NCBI RefSeq assembly: GCF_018861865.1
Contig: NZ_JAHLDV010000007.1
Span: 62,001-126,000, forward strand
Source: Clostridium frigoris
Lineage (GTDB): Bacteria; Bacillota; Clostridia; Clostridiales; Clostridiaceae
Direction: 5' to 3'
Length of the DNA stretch: 64,000 bases
Shown one piece after another: positions 28,024-37,942 of the stretch. Within the stretch, counting starts at the first letter, position 1; every line of letters starts with the position of its first letter. Under the pieces are notes generated by a model, which was given only the letters and a program-made list of their open reading frames with translations, was not told where the DNA came from and searched no databases. Position numbers and translations under genes: made by a program.

Positions 28024-29124
28024 ATGAATTTTATTAATTACTATATGCCAACAAAAATAATATCAGATAAAGAAGTAATATTAAAAAACAGTAACCTATT
28101 TTCTTCTTATGGAAAAAAGGCTTTGATTGTAACTGGTAAAACCTCATCCATAATAAACGGTTCACTAAAAGATGTTACTAATGCATTAGAAAAAGAAGGC
28201 ATTGTATATGCTGTTTTTAATAATGTAGAAGAAAACCCATCTTTAGAAACTGTTGAAAAAATTGCAGAACTTGGAAGAACACAAAATTCCAATTTTATTA
28301 TAGGTATTGGAGGAGGTTCTCCCATTGATTCTGCAAAAGCAGCGGGAGTGTTAATAAACAACCCAAATGCCACAAGATTCAATTTATTTGATAATCCAGC
28401 CCTTAAATCCATACCTGTGATTGCAGTTCCTACAACAGCCGGAACAGGAACCGAAACAACACCTTATGCAATTCTTACAGATAATGAGCTAAAAACAAAA
28501 CATTGTATATGTCAAAAAGTATTTCCTGAATATGCCTTATTAGACGTAAAATATTTAATGTCCTTACCAGAGAAAATAACTATTAATACTTCTATAGATG
28601 CATTATCTCACTTAATAGAAGGTTATTTATCATCAAAATCAAATATAATAAGCGATGCACTAGCCGAAAAAGGTCTAAAATTATTCGGTGAATGTTTAAA
28701 TATGATAAAAGAAAAAGATTTTACTTATGTTGTTCGAGAAAAATTAATGTTTGCCTCTACCATAGCTGGTATGGTAATTGCACAATCCGGCACATCCCTT
28801 CCACATGGAATGGGTTATTCTCTTACATATTTTCATAATATACCACACGGAAAAGCAAATGGAGTTCTTTTAAAATCCTATTTACAGTTTTCTGAAAATA
28901 AACATAGAGTTAGAAAAATTTTATACCTATTAACTATAGAAAATTTAGATGAACTCGGTGATTTTTTAAAGAATATGCTTGGAAAAATTGATAATGTAAG
29001 TTATAAAGATATATGTTCTTATGCTGAAATTATGGCATTAAACAAAGATAAATTAAAAAATCATCCCACACCTGTTGGGAAAGAAAATATACTAAAAATG
29101 TACAAAGATTCATTAAATTTATAA
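28024..29124 (+). CDS. Iron-containing alcohol dehydrogenase
   Basis: A 366-aa group III (Fe-ADH) oxidoreductase that reduces an aldehyde or ketone with NAD(P)H. GIGGGSPIDSAKA (about 95-107) binds the cofactor. The metal ligands are supplied by DALSHLIEG (D and H near 195) and by LPHGMGYSLTYFHNIPHGK (two histidines near 262 and 276). AGGAGG at 28011-28016 precedes the ATG. It is divergent from rluB and ends in a bidirectional terminator. Butanol dehydrogenase-like or 1,3-propanediol-like activity cannot be told from sequence alone. Confidence 0.87.
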   Translation: MNFINYYMPTKIISDKEVILKNSNLFSSYGKKALIVTGKTSSIINGSLKDVTNALEKEGIVYAVFNNVEENPSLETVEKIAELGRTQNSNFIIGIGGGSPIDSAKAAGVLINNPNATRFNLFDNPALKSIPVIAVPTTAGTGTETTPYAILTDNELKTKHCICQKVFPEYALLDVKYLMSLPEKITINTSIDALSHLIEGYLSSKSNIISDALAEKGLKLFGECLNMIKEKDFTYVVREKLMFASTIAGMVIAQSGTSLPHGMGYSLTYFHNIPHGKANGVLLKSYLQFSENKHRVRKILYLLTIENLDELGDFLKNMLGKIDNVSYKDICSYAEIMALNKDKLKNHPTPVGKENILKMYKDSLNL

Positions 29125-29163
29125 ACAGTTTTATTTAATAATATATTAATAAACAAAATTATT

Positions 29164-29202
29164 AAAAACAAGAAAGTGTAGCTTTTACACTTTCTTGTTT
29201 TT
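29164..29202. terminator. Bidirectional terminator between adh and msrA
   Basis: A 17-bp perfect stem (29164-29180 / 29186-29202) with a 5-nt loop, ending in T-runs on both strands, serves the convergent alcohol dehydrogenase and msrA genes. Confidence 0.92.
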
Positions 29203-29213
29203 GTATTTTTGTA

Positions 29214-29693
29214 CTAATTGATATTTAAATCAATATGACAATATCCTCCTTGGTTTTTTTGTAGATACTTTTGATGATAATCTTCAGCATCATAAAAACA
29301 AGAAAGAGGCTCTATCTGCGTAACTATAACCTTCTCATATTTACTTTGAATTTTATCTTTTGTACTTAATATAATATCTAAATCACCTTTATCTAAGTAA
29401 TAAATACCGCTTCTATATTGACTACCTACATCAGCTCCTTGCCTGTTAACAGCAGTAGGATCAATTATTCTCCAAAACTTATTTAATATCTTTTCTAAAG
29501 ATATTAATTTTTCATCATACCTTATTAAGCAGGCTTCTGCATGACCAGTATTTCCGCTGCAAACCTCATCATACGTAGGGTCCTTCTTTATACCATTCGC
29601 ATACCCCACCTTAGTTTCAACAATACCATCTATTTTTGACATATAAGCATCTACACCCCAAAAGCATCCTCCGGCTACAACTATAGTCTTCAT
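29214..29693 (-). CDS. msrA: Peptide-methionine (S)-S-oxide reductase
   Basis: A 159-aa repair enzyme. The active-site motif GGCFWG gives C10 as nucleophile. [12 protein letters not shown] and [11 protein letters not shown]-type segments (here [12 protein letters not shown]) are typical. A C-terminal cysteine in GGYCHID may be the resolving residue. GAGGTG precedes the ATG. Single gene; MsrB is not fused. Confidence 0.95.
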   Translation of the reverse strand: MKTIVVAGGCFWGVDAYMSKIDGIVETKVGYANGIKKDPTYDEVCSGNTGHAEACLIRYDEKLISLEKILNKFWRIIDPTAVNRQGADVGSQYRSGIYYLDKGDLDIILSTKDKIQSKYEKVIVTQIEPLSCFYDAEDYHQKYLQKNQGGYCHIDLNIN

Positions 29694-29758
29694 TAAAACA
29701 CCTCACCTTTTTATTATTACTGTTTATAAATTATACCACAGTCATAATATTATATGAG

Positions 29759-30088
29759 TTATACAATTTGCTGCTTATTATCTAGGAATTTAAAATCCTC
29801 AGCTACAACTTCTGTACTATATCTTTTATTTCCATCTTTATCTATATAACTACTACTTGACAATCTCCCTGTTATAGCAATTTGGCTTCCTTTTTTTAAA
29901 TGTTTACATAAAGTTTCTGCCAAACCACTCCATGCGACAATATTTATAAAATCCGCTTCTGCTTGCATATCTTTATGTTGTACCCTATTAATTGCCAATG
30001 TAAATCTAGTGTAAAACCCTTTTCCTTCATTAAAAGTCTTAAGTTCCAAATCTCTTGTTAATCTGCCAATCATTGATACAGTATTCAT
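29759..30088 (-). CDS. Short single-stranded DNA-binding protein without acidic tail
   Basis: A 109-aa OB-fold SSB. It begins MNTVSMIGRLTRDLELK and contains FTLAINR and FINIVAWSGLAE segments of the core. It ends ...KFLDNKQQIV and lacks the flexible linker and acidic DDDIPF-type tip through which replicative SSBs recruit partners. It is therefore probably a secondary SSB and not the main replication protein. AAGGAG precedes the ATG, and a good promoter lies 80 bp upstream. It sits alone between msrA and uvsE. Confidence 0.9.
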   Translation of the reverse strand: MNTVSMIGRLTRDLELKTFNEGKGFYTRFTLAINRVQHKDMQAEADFINIVAWSGLAETLCKHLKKGSQIAITGRLSSSSYIDKDGNKRYSTEVVAEDFKFLDNKQQIV

Positions 30089-30165
30089 TAATTATCTCCT
30101 TTTTATTTAAGAATTTACTTTAGCTAATTAATCGACACTTAATATAATTTTGTTTTTACCGTGTA

Positions 30166-30194
30166 ATTAAATAACTTTTTAAGATTATTGACAA
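30166..30194 (-). promoter_or_regulatory. Sigma-A type promoter of the short ssb gene
   Basis: On the minus strand TTGTCA (30194-30189) and TTTAAT (30171-30166) are 17 nt apart. Upstream at 30224-30211 is GAACATACGTTTGT, one mismatch from a GAAC-N4-GTTC LexA box, but it lies upstream of the -35 and may be fortuitous. Confidence 0.55.
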
Positions 30195-30224
30195 TAAAAA
30201 TAGTTTTTATACAAACGTATGTTC

Positions 30225-30410
30225 TTTTATTAATTTTATTTATTTATTTCTGATGTTTGCACATTGTTATTATAAATCGTTTTTATTTATTAGTTATAAG
30301 TTATAATTTTGGTTTACATTTTAAATACTACTTACATAATTATGCTTATGTAAACTAAAATACAACATTAATTTCAGTTTTCTCTATAATCAATTCTTGT
30401 ATGCTCCTTA
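30225..30410. other. AT-rich spacer between ssb promoter and uvsE terminator
   Basis: The ~390-bp gap between ssb and uvsE holds the ssb promoter at one end and the uvsE terminator at the other. Nothing else is recognised in this part. Confidence 0.5.
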
Positions 30411-30450
30411 ACTAACAAAAAAACATATGTAAACATATGTTTTTTGTTAG
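30411..30450 (-). terminator. Terminator of uvsE
   Basis: CTAACAAAAAAACATATGT and its near-perfect complement form a long stem with one extra A and a 2-4 nt loop. On the minus strand the right arm carries a run of seven T. It lies 32 bp beyond the uvsE stop. Confidence 0.75.
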
Positions 30451-30481
30451 TATAAAAATAAATAATTCATTTATGAAGCTT

Positions 30482-31744
30482 TTAGTAAAAAAAATAATAT
30501 GAGTTAAGAATATATTCAGCATTATATCTATCACATAGTTTTCTTAAATAAAGCTTTGCCTTCTCTTTATGCTGCATATCCAAAAGAAGTTCTGCAAAAT
30601 GAACTTTTTCTTTGTCAGTAACCTCATCTTTAACGTAACCCCAAACATGCTCTGCAGTATTTATAAAACTTCCATCTTCTACATCAATATTTATAACTTC
30701 ATCGATATACTCGTAGAATTCTTTAAAACTACATTTTTCTTTTACCATTTTACTACATTCTTTATAATACTTATAGTTTCTTTCCATTAAAACATATTTG
30801 TATTTTGCCCATTGTTTTTCTATAACTGTAAAATATGATTTTTTATTTATATTATTTACATTATTTATATTATTTATTATAAGATTGCATTTTACAGCCG
30901 AAATGTCTTTATCTTTTACCTCTAGCATAATATCAGGATTAAACTCTTTTACTTCATCATAATATTCTAAAAAGGGTCTGACCATTATAGTAATTGAATG
31001 TGCTCCTATCTGTTTTTTTAAATTTTGCTGACTATAATGAACTTTTACATTGCCATCTTTCTCTTTCCATGTTTTTATTACTTTTTTCATTATTTCTTTT
31101 ATAGATTCATCCTTTTGATGATTACACTCATGATGAAGGTTATCAAATATAACTGGTATACCAATTTTACTGCTCACATAAAGAACATCTTCAATATTGA
31201 ATATATTTCCATCGTTTTCAATTACAAGCCTCTTTTTCACAGAAGATGATAATCTTTTAAAATTCTCGATAAACCTATTTATAGCTGCATTTTTATCGCC
31301 ATACCCTCCACCTATATGGAGTATTATTTTATTATTTGAATTCAGACCTAAAGAGTCTAAAAACCTACTATGATATTCTAAATCTCTAATTGCATTTTCT
31401 ACAATATCCTCTTTCAAAGCATTGAGTACAGTATATTGTCCTGGATGCATTGAAACTCTCATACCACATTTCTTTACAAATTCCCCTAATTCATTTAGTT
31501 CATTTTCGAAATATTTATACCATTCAATTTCATTAATAATATGACTACCCAGTGGAACTATATCTGAGCTTATTCTAAATAATTTTATATTAAGTTTCTC
31601 ATTGTTTTCTAAAATTTTTTTTAATCCTACTATATTTTGTTTTACCACATCTAAAAAAATGTCTTTTGAAAATTTCTTTAGTGTAAGTCCTCTTGATGTT
31701 CTTTCATTTATTGTTAATGGAATGCATGCATATCCTATTTTCAT
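30482..31744 (-). CDS. uvsE: UV damage endonuclease UvsE (UVDE)
   Basis: A 420-aa TIM-barrel endonuclease that nicks DNA 5' of UV photoproducts. The start MKIGYACIPLTINERTSRG is highly typical, and metal-binding segments RMSMHPGQY-like (RVSMHPGQYTVLN), VIFDNLHHECNH and LHIGGGYGDKNAAI are present. The C-terminal ~120 residues are a clostridial/Bacillus-type extension. I chose the ATG at 31744, with GGGAG 11 nt upstream; an ATG at 31762 overlaps this site. It is a single gene between a tyrosine recombinase and ssb. Confidence 0.92.
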   Translation of the reverse strand: MKIGYACIPLTINERTSRGLTLKKFSKDIFLDVVKQNIVGLKKILENNEKLNIKLFRISSDIVPLGSHIINEIEWYKYFENELNELGEFVKKCGMRVSMHPGQYTVLNALKEDIVENAIRDLEYHSRFLDSLGLNSNNKIILHIGGGYGDKNAAINRFIENFKRLSSSVKKRLVIENDGNIFNIEDVLYVSSKIGIPVIFDNLHHECNHQKDESIKEIMKKVIKTWKEKDGNVKVHYSQQNLKKQIGAHSITIMVRPFLEYYDEVKEFNPDIMLEVKDKDISAVKCNLIINNINNVNNINKKSYFTVIEKQWAKYKYVLMERNYKYYKECSKMVKEKCSFKEFYEYIDEVINIDVEDGSFINTAEHVWGYVKDEVTDKEKVHFAELLLDMQHKEKAKLYLRKLCDRYNAEYILNSYYFFY

Positions 31745-32009
31745 ATTTTCTTTTACTCCCATTTTATTATACTTATAATTTTTTCAATTAATATTAGATT
31801 GTACAAAATTTTAATATTTAAATGCTTTCTAATTTAAGATTATAACGCATTTCAGCTTTTATCGCTATACTTAACCTCATGTTACCCATTTAAACAGTGT
31901 TTACTCTTTCTTTAAAGCAAAATTCTAAGCCAAAGGTATGAATTAACAACTCATATCTTTTCTGCTTATATAGGGTTATTAATAGATATATTTAACTGCA
32001 TTACAATAA

Positions 32010-32987
32010 TTAAAATATATCTATTAAATCTCCAGCATTATTTTTCAATTTTTCTACTGAATGAATATACCTATTAGTAGTTGCCAAATTTTTGTGTGCC
32101 GCAAAATCTCTAACTTTTTCTACCGTAGCTCCTGCAAGTATAGCAAGTGTTATTGCTGTATGTCTAGTAGAATGAACTCGTAAATCTTTTTCTATACCTG
32201 CATTTTTACACACTTTTTTTATCATGTAATTTAAAGTGCTTGCATTTAACTTTTCCTTATTCTTTCCATTAGTCGAATGACCAATAAATAAATACTCCTC
32301 ACCACTAGTTTCCCTATTTCTTTTAGTCAACTTAATATATTCATTAATCATAGTAAGAACATTTTGTTGCAATTTCACTATATCTTCTTTACCACCTTTT
32401 CTTCTCACCTTTACTACATTATAACCAGTGTATATAGTAACATGCTTTATTTTAATATTTATAATTTCAGATTTTCTTAGTGCAGTAGTTAACGCAAGCA
32501 CTAATATTGTTTTATTCCTATGTCCTAATATAGTGGTTGTATCTATACTGTTTAATAAAATTTTACACTCTTCTTTTGTTAAAAACTCAGTTTCTTTATT
32601 ATTTATCACTGGTTTTTCTTCTTTCAGATTTCCAAATGGATTATACTTGATTATATGAATATCTGTAGAATTATCTTGATATTTTAATAGCCATCTATAG
32701 AGAGCGCTTAATGAAGATACTTTCCGATTTATAGTTGCGGATGACATATTTTTATCCATCAATTTCATAATAAAATTTTGTGTATGTAATATAGTCACTT
32801 TTTTGATATCATCTATGCTAATATCCGAAATAGAACTTACACAGAAAAAATCCTTTATATCTCTTTCATAACTCTTAGCTGTATAAATACTTTTTCTAGA
32901 TTTAATCTCAAGAAAATATCTTATAAAATTTTCATTATTTAACATTAAGTCTGAATTATAATTAAATCCAATAATTTCATTTTGCAT
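32010..32987 (-). CDS. Tyrosine-type site-specific recombinase/integrase
   Basis: A 325-aa recombinase with an N-terminal SAM-like DNA-binding domain (about 20-105) and a catalytic domain carrying R171, K197 or K200, H272-x-x-R275, H298 and the nucleophile Y307. Its length and domain layout resemble XerC/XerD and related integrases. It is not next to a phage, att-like repeats or a codV-type operon. AAAGGAG precedes the ATG. Whether it is the chromosome-dimer resolvase or a captured integrase cannot be decided here. Confidence 0.88.
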   Translation of the reverse strand: MQNEIIGFNYNSDLMLNNENFIRYFLEIKSRKSIYTAKSYERDIKDFFCVSSISDISIDDIKKVTILHTQNFIMKLMDKNMSSATINRKVSSLSALYRWLLKYQDNSTDIHIIKYNPFGNLKEEKPVINNKETEFLTKEECKILLNSIDTTTILGHRNKTILVLALTTALRKSEIINIKIKHVTIYTGYNVVKVRRKGGKEDIVKLQQNVLTMINEYIKLTKRNRETSGEEYLFIGHSTNGKNKEKLNASTLNYMIKKVCKNAGIEKDLRVHSTRHTAITLAILAGATVEKVRDFAAHKNLATTNRYIHSVEKLKNNAGDLIDIF

Positions 32988-33027
32988 AAATATTCTCCTT
33001 TAAAACTTTCACTCTCCTATAAATTTT

Positions 33028-33060
33028 AAAAAGCTGCAAACGTTAGGTTAGCAGCTTTTT
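33028..33060 (-). terminator. Terminator of the HPr gene
   Basis: AAAAAGCTGC (33028-33037) pairs with GCAGCTTTTT (33051-33060) around a 13-nt loop, 18 bp past the HPr stop on the minus strand. Confidence 0.85.
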
Positions 33061-33078
33061 AAAATATACACGTCTTAA

Positions 33079-33339
33079 TTATTCTTCTAAAGAGTTGATT
33101 AATTTCACTATTTCTTCTAATGCTAATTTTTCATCAACACCATTTGCTATAACGTTTACAGCTGCATTAGACCCAACACCTAATGATAAAATTCCTATTA
33201 AACTTTTAATATTAGCTTTTTTACCCATAAATTCTATACCTATATCTGATTTGAAAGAAGCTGCTTTTCTTACTAACAACGTAGCTGGTCTAGCATGCAA
33301 TCCTTTAGGATTATTGACTATAACTTCCTTTGTTACCAA
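33079..33339 (-). CDS. ptsH: HPr phosphocarrier protein
   Basis: An 86-aa PTS phosphocarrier. NPKGLHARPATLLV places the active H15, and IKSLIGILSLG gives the regulatory serine S46 phosphorylated by HPr kinase in Firmicutes. It passes phosphate from EI to sugar EIIs and with CcpA mediates catabolite control. It starts with TTG at 33339 with AGGTG 7 nt upstream. ptsI is not adjacent, which is common in clostridia. Confidence 0.93.
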   Translation of the reverse strand: MVTKEVIVNNPKGLHARPATLLVRKAASFKSDIGIEFMGKKANIKSLIGILSLGVGSNAAVNVIANGVDEKLALEEIVKLINSLEE

Positions 33340-33441
33340 TTTACTTCACCTCAATATTTTATTATTAGTATGAACTAACATAAAACAAATTATTGTTAGC
33401 TCATACTATCATAATATCATTAATAAGTATGTAAATCAATT

Positions 33442-34632
33442 TTAAATGTTACTAACAAAACTTTCTAACCTATTAAGTCCTTGTTTTATATTTTCCATAG
33501 AAGTAGCATATGATAGTCTAATAAAATTATCTACTCCAAATGCTATGCCCGGTATAACTGCAACCTTTTCCTTTTCAAGTAAAAGCTTTGAAAAAGAAAT
33601 TGAATCCTTTATCACTTTTCCATCGATTAATTTATTTAATATTTTATTTATATTCACCATTACATAAAAAGCACCTTCTGGTTCTATGCAAGATAAATTA
33701 TTAATACTATTGATTCTTTTTACCATATAATTTCTTCGCAATTCAAATTGTTTTATCATACTATAAACATCGTCCTGTTCACCGTTTAAAGCTTCAACTG
33801 ATGCATATTGAGCAATCGAATTTGGATTAGAGGTGGTATGGCTTTGTATGTTTGACATTAATACTATGATTTCTTTACTACCCGCTGCATACCCTATTCT
33901 CCATCCTGTCATAGCATACGCCTTAGAGAGACCATTAATTACAATAGTTCTTTTATAAGCATCTTGTGAAAGACTCGCTATACTAATATGTGCATTAATC
34001 CCGTATAATAGTTTTTCATATATTTCATCTGATATTATTATTAAATTATTAATTTTTGCAAACTCAGCAATATTCATAAGTTCTTCCCTTGAATAGACTG
34101 TTCCTGTAGGATTATTTGGGCTATTTAATATTATTGCTTTAGAATTAGAAGTTATCGCCTTATTAAGATTTGTAATTGTTAACTTAAATTTATTACTTTC
34201 CTCTGTTTGAACAAAAACTGGTAACCCATCCGCAATTTTAACTAATTCAGGATAACTAACCCAATATGGAGCTCCAATTATAACTTCATCTCCCGGGTTT
34301 AATATAGCTTGCAAAACATTAGCTAAGCATTGTTTTGCTCCAGTTGAAACTATAATTTGATCTGTTGTATATTCTAAAGAATTATCTTTCTTAAGTTTTT
34401 TAATTATTGCTTGTTTTAGTTCAATAATACCAGACGCCGCCGTATATTTTGTCATTCCTTCGTTTATGGCTTTTATAGCTGCTTCCCTAATATTCTTTGG
34501 TGTATTAAAATCAGGTTCACCGGCACCAAACCCTATTACATCGATACCATCAGCCTTCATTTTTTTTGCTTTTGCAGTTATAGCTAATGTTAAAGATGTT
34601 GATATTTTACCAGCTTTTTTAGATAATACCAT
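33442..34632 (-). CDS. aspC: Aspartate aminotransferase-type PLP enzyme
   Basis: A 396-aa class I aminotransferase. Signatures: NSPNNPTGTVYS, IISDEIYEKLLY with the PLP aspartate, and NGLSKAYAMTGWRIGYAAGS with the Schiff-base lysine and the phosphate-binding arginine. The N-terminal GFGAGEPDFNTP is the usual substrate-gate segment of AspC/AspB. It probably converts aspartate and 2-oxoglutarate to oxaloacetate and glutamate. GGGGGT lies 6 nt before the ATG. It is only about 30-40% like the plus-strand aminotransferase at 20.5 kb as judged by eye. Confidence 0.88.
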   Translation of the reverse strand: MVLSKKAGKISTSLTLAITAKAKKMKADGIDVIGFGAGEPDFNTPKNIREAAIKAINEGMTKYTAASGIIELKQAIIKKLKKDNSLEYTTDQIIVSTGAKQCLANVLQAILNPGDEVIIGAPYWVSYPELVKIADGLPVFVQTEESNKFKLTITNLNKAITSNSKAIILNSPNNPTGTVYSREELMNIAEFAKINNLIIISDEIYEKLLYGINAHISIASLSQDAYKRTIVINGLSKAYAMTGWRIGYAAGSKEIIVLMSNIQSHTTSNPNSIAQYASVEALNGEQDDVYSMIKQFELRRNYMVKRINSINNLSCIEPEGAFYVMVNINKILNKLIDGKVIKDSISFSKLLLEKEKVAVIPGIAFGVDNFIRLSYATSMENIKQGLNRLESFVSNI

Positions 34633-34811
34633 TTTTTTACCCCCGATATCTATATTAATTGTATGTTTTATATTAACATAACTTTGTTATTTTAAATAAA
34701 TGACATAATTCATATTCTATTAATATATCATTATTTTTTTATGATGTAAATGGAACAATTTATTTTTAACTACATGTTTTTCCATTTAATATGTGGTTAA
34801 TACTTTGCGCG

Positions 34812-34860
34812 AAAAAAATCCTCTTAAGATTTAGAAATATTCTAGATTTCAAGAGGATTT
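34812..34860 (-). terminator. Terminator of rny
   Basis: AAATCCTCTT (34816-34825) pairs with AAGAGGATTT (34851-34860) around a 25-nt loop that can itself form a small hairpin. On the minus strand seven T follow. Confidence 0.8.
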
Positions 34861-34874
34861 ATTATTATATATTT

Positions 34875-36428
34875 TTATTTCGCATAATCAATAGCTCGTG
34901 TTTCACGAATAACATTTACCTTGATTTGCCCTGGATATTCTAGTTCATTTTCAATTCTCTTAACTAAATTTCTTGCCATTTCGATAGCACCAGCATCATC
35001 TATTACATCTGGTTTAATCATAATTCTAACTTCTCTTCCAGCTTGGATCGCATATGACTTCTCCACACCTTCATAAGAATTTGCAATTTCTTCTAATTTT
35101 TCTAACCTTTTAATGTATGCTTCTAAAGTTTCTCTTCTTGCACCAGGTCTTGCAGCTGATATAGCATCTGCTGCTTGAACTAGTATCGCCTCAAGAGATT
35201 GTAGTTCAACATCTCCATGATGCGCTGCAATAGCATTAACTACAATAGGAGACTCATGGTGTTTTTTTGCAATTTCCGAACCTATAAGTGCATGTGGGCC
35301 TTCAACTTCGTGATCCACAGCCTTACCTATATCATGAAGCAACCCACATCTTTTAGCAAGTGTTGGATCAATTCCAAGTTCTGATGCCATAAGTCCCGCT
35401 AAGTATGAAACTTCTATAGAATGCTTTAATACATTCTGACCATAACTAGTTCTGTATTTAAGTCTTCCAAGTAGTCTAATAATTTCTGAATGAAGCCCAT
35501 GAACTCCCGTTTCGAAAGTTGCTTGTTCTCCTTCTTCTCTTATATCGCTATCAACCTCTTTTTTAGCTTTTTCTACCATCTCTTCGATCCTTGCAGGATG
35601 AATTCTTCCATCCACTATTAACTTTTCAAGTGCTATTCTTGCAACTTCTCGTCTTATAGGATCAAATGCTGAAAGAATTACTGCTTCAGGAGTATCATCT
35701 ATTATTAAATCTACGCCTGTAAGTGTTTCTAGCGTTCGAATGTTTCTACCCTCTCGGCCTATTATTCTTCCCTTCATTTCATCATTTGGAAGAGAAACCA
35801 CATGAACTGTTGTTTCTGCAACATGATCAGCTGCACACCTTTGGATAGCATAAGTAATAATTTCTCTTGCCTTTTTATCTGCTTCTTCTTTAGCTTTAGT
35901 TTCAATTTCTTTTATCATAATTGCAGCATCGTGTTTAATTTCTTTCTTTATTTCTTCTAACAATACCTGTTTTGCTTCATCAGATGTTAATCCTGATAAT
36001 CTTTCTAATTCTCCCCTTTGTCTTGTGTATAAATCTTGTACACTTGTTTCTACCGTCTCAATTTCTTGTTGCTTTTTATTAAGATTTTCTTCTTTTCTCT
36101 CTAACACATCACTTTTTTTATCTAAAGATTCTTCTCTTTGGATATTTCTTCTTTCTAACCTTTGAACTTCATTACGTCTTTCTCTTGATTCTTTTTCTAA
36201 ATCAGTTCTAAGTCTGTGAACTTCTTCTTTAGCTTCTAAAATAGCCTCTTTCTTTCTTGTCTCAGCATCTTTAACGCTATCATCAAGAATTTTTTTAGCT
36301 TCTTTTTCAGCCTCAGAAATATTTGCTTGAGATATATTTTTTCTCCAATAAATCACAACAAAAACAACTACAAAAGCAACGAAAATAGCACAAACTGCTA
36401 TTAATATTGTTTGACCTTTAGCATCCAT
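34875..36428 (-). CDS. rny: Ribonuclease Y
   Basis: A 517-aa endoribonuclease that starts bulk mRNA decay in Firmicutes. It has an N-terminal membrane anchor (about 7-27), a long charged coiled coil (about 30-190), a KH domain containing [15 protein letters not shown] (about 215-230) and an HD domain with [12 protein letters not shown] (about 355-366). GGAGG lies 12 nt before the ATG. It follows recA by ~300 bp and has its own terminator. Pnp, encoded at 46-48 kb, is a likely degradosome partner. Confidence 0.96.
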   Translation of the reverse strand: MDAKGQTILIAVCAIFVAFVVVFVVIYWRKNISQANISEAEKEAKKILDDSVKDAETRKKEAILEAKEEVHRLRTDLEKESRERRNEVQRLERRNIQREESLDKKSDVLERKEENLNKKQQEIETVETSVQDLYTRQRGELERLSGLTSDEAKQVLLEEIKKEIKHDAAIMIKEIETKAKEEADKKAREIITYAIQRCAADHVAETTVHVVSLPNDEMKGRIIGREGRNIRTLETLTGVDLIIDDTPEAVILSAFDPIRREVARIALEKLIVDGRIHPARIEEMVEKAKKEVDSDIREEGEQATFETGVHGLHSEIIRLLGRLKYRTSYGQNVLKHSIEVSYLAGLMASELGIDPTLAKRCGLLHDIGKAVDHEVEGPHALIGSEIAKKHHESPIVVNAIAAHHGDVELQSLEAILVQAADAISAARPGARRETLEAYIKRLEKLEEIANSYEGVEKSYAIQAGREVRIMIKPDVIDDAGAIEMARNLVKRIENELEYPGQIKVNVIRETRAIDYAK

Positions 36429-36702
36429 TGATTATCAACACCTCCCTTGCTTATTTCAAATCTATTTAAGAGTAAATATGAAAGCTAGAAAAGGTGCTAT
36501 ATTTATTTAGTTGGTAGCAATTAAAATATGCAAACCAGTATTTGTATTTATTTTATATTACTTTTCAATTAATGTCAAGATTATAAGAATTAAATAATCT
36601 ATTTTATCGTTATACATCCAGTACTATCACAATACTATTTAGTTATAGGTTTAATTAAAATTATATAAAATTAATAAATAATTAATTAATAATTTATTAA
36701 AG

Positions 36703-36727
36703 AAAAAAGCAAGTATAAACTTGCTTT
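36703..36727 (-). terminator. Terminator of recA
   Basis: AAAGCAAGT / ACTTGCTTT with a 4-nt loop is followed on the minus strand by TTTTTTCTTT. The recA stop codon lies at the edge of the stem. Confidence 0.85.
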
Positions 36728-37781
36728 ATGCTTCTTTCTTAGTAACATCCTTTTTACTAACTTCTTTTTTAGAAACTACTGAATCCTTAGACAATGGCAA
36801 ATCATGTTTCTTTCTTATTTTATTTTCTATTTCAAGCATAACCAAAGGATTTTCTTTAAAATAATTTTTTGAATTTTCTCTTCCCTGTCCAAGTCGTATG
36901 TCCCCATATGAGAACCAAGCTCCACTCTTTTGTACAATTTCTTCTGCAACGCCTATATCTAGAACATCGCCCTCACGAGATATTCCGTGACCATACATAA
37001 TATCAAATTCAACTTTTTTAAATGGAGGTGCTACTTTGTTTTTAACTATTTTTATTCTTGTTCTATTCCCCATAAATTCATCGCCCTGTTTGATTGTATC
37101 TATTTTTCTAATATCCAATCTAACAGATGCATAAAATTTCAATGCTTTTCCACCTGGTGTAGTCTCTGGATTACCAAACATAACTCCAATTTTTTCTCTT
37201 AATTGATTTATAAATACAAGAACACATTGGGATTTATTTATAGAACCTGCAAGTTTTCTTAACGCTTGAGACATAAGTCTTGCTTGTAATCCGACATGAG
37301 AATCTCCCATTTCGCCTTCAATTTCAGCTTTAGGTACTAATGCTGCTACTGAATCCACAACAATAACATCAATAGCTCCTGAGCGAACTAGTGCCTCTGT
37401 AATCTCCAAAGCTTGCTCACCAGTATCTGGTTGTGAGACTATTAAATTTTCTATATCTATTCCTAGAGCCTTAGCATATTCAGGGTCTAAAGCATTCTCT
37501 GCATCTATAAATGCAGCTGTACCACCATTTTTTTGAGCTTCTGCAACTATATGAAGTGCAACTGTAGTTTTACCTGAAGATTCTGGTCCAAAAACTTCAA
37601 TCATTCTTCCTCTTGGTACTCCACCTATACCAAGTCCTATATCAAGTCCTAAACAGCCAGTAGAAATAGCCTCTATATTTAACTTACTATTTTCTCCAAG
37701 TTTCATTACTGATCCTTTTCCAAATTGTTTTTCTATTTGACCCATAGCAACCTCTAATGCTTTTAATTTCTCATTATTCAT
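36726..37781 (-). CDS. recA: Recombinase RecA
   Basis: A 351-aa recombinase that forms ATP-dependent filaments on single-stranded DNA and stimulates LexA self-cleavage. Walker A GPESSGKT is at 65-72, with Walker [12 protein letters not shown] near 140 and L2-region [12 protein letters not shown]. The C-tail is short and repeats KK-charged units ([16 protein letters not shown]). I chose the ATG at 37781, with AAGGGG 6 nt upstream; the frame extends to 37805 without a good RBS. Upstream are a consensus promoter and a perfect SOS box. pgsA precedes it without cinA. Confidence 0.97.
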   Translation of the reverse strand: MNNEKLKALEVAMGQIEKQFGKGSVMKLGENSKLNIEAISTGCLGLDIGLGIGGVPRGRMIEVFGPESSGKTTVALHIVAEAQKNGGTAAFIDAENALDPEYAKALGIDIENLIVSQPDTGEQALEITEALVRSGAIDVIVVDSVAALVPKAEIEGEMGDSHVGLQARLMSQALRKLAGSINKSQCVLVFINQLREKIGVMFGNPETTPGGKALKFYASVRLDIRKIDTIKQGDEFMGNRTRIKIVKNKVAPPFKKVEFDIMYGHGISREGDVLDIGVAEEIVQKSGAWFSYGDIRLGQGRENSKNYFKENPLVMLEIENKIRKKHDLPLSKDSVVSKKEVSKKDVTKKEA

Positions 37782-37816
37782 AAATTTCCCCTTCGGGCTC
37801 ACCATCCTTTATTAAC

Positions 37817-37828
37817 GAACATTTGTTC
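37817..37828 (-). promoter_or_regulatory. LexA (SOS) box of recA
   Basis: GAACATTTGTTC is a perfect match to the Gram-positive LexA consensus GAAC-N4-GTTC. It overlaps the expected transcription start of recA, so LexA bound here would block transcription until DNA damage. Confidence 0.92.
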
Positions 37829-37835
37829 TACTTTA

Positions 37836-37864
37836 AGTATACACTATTTATTTTACATGGTCAA
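37836..37864 (-). promoter_or_regulatory. Sigma-A promoter of recA
   Basis: On the minus strand TTGACC (37864-37859) and TATACT (37841-37836) are separated by exactly 17 nt, about 55 bp upstream of the recA ATG. The LexA box begins 8 nt downstream of the -10. Confidence 0.85.
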
Positions 37865-37942
37865 GATACAATATAATATTTCCATTTTTACCACACTATA
37901 GTAAGTTCATATTTTTATTATTAACAACATTTAATAATCTAA

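Noticed and set aside
30211-30224. Second LexA box near ssb
   Set aside because: GAACATACGTTT has one mismatch in the GTTC half and lies upstream of the -35, so I do not call it as an SOS site.
30089-30481. CRISPR array or tandem repeat
   Set aside because: The AT-rich text looks repetitive, but there are no regularly spaced direct repeats; it contains a promoter and a terminator only.
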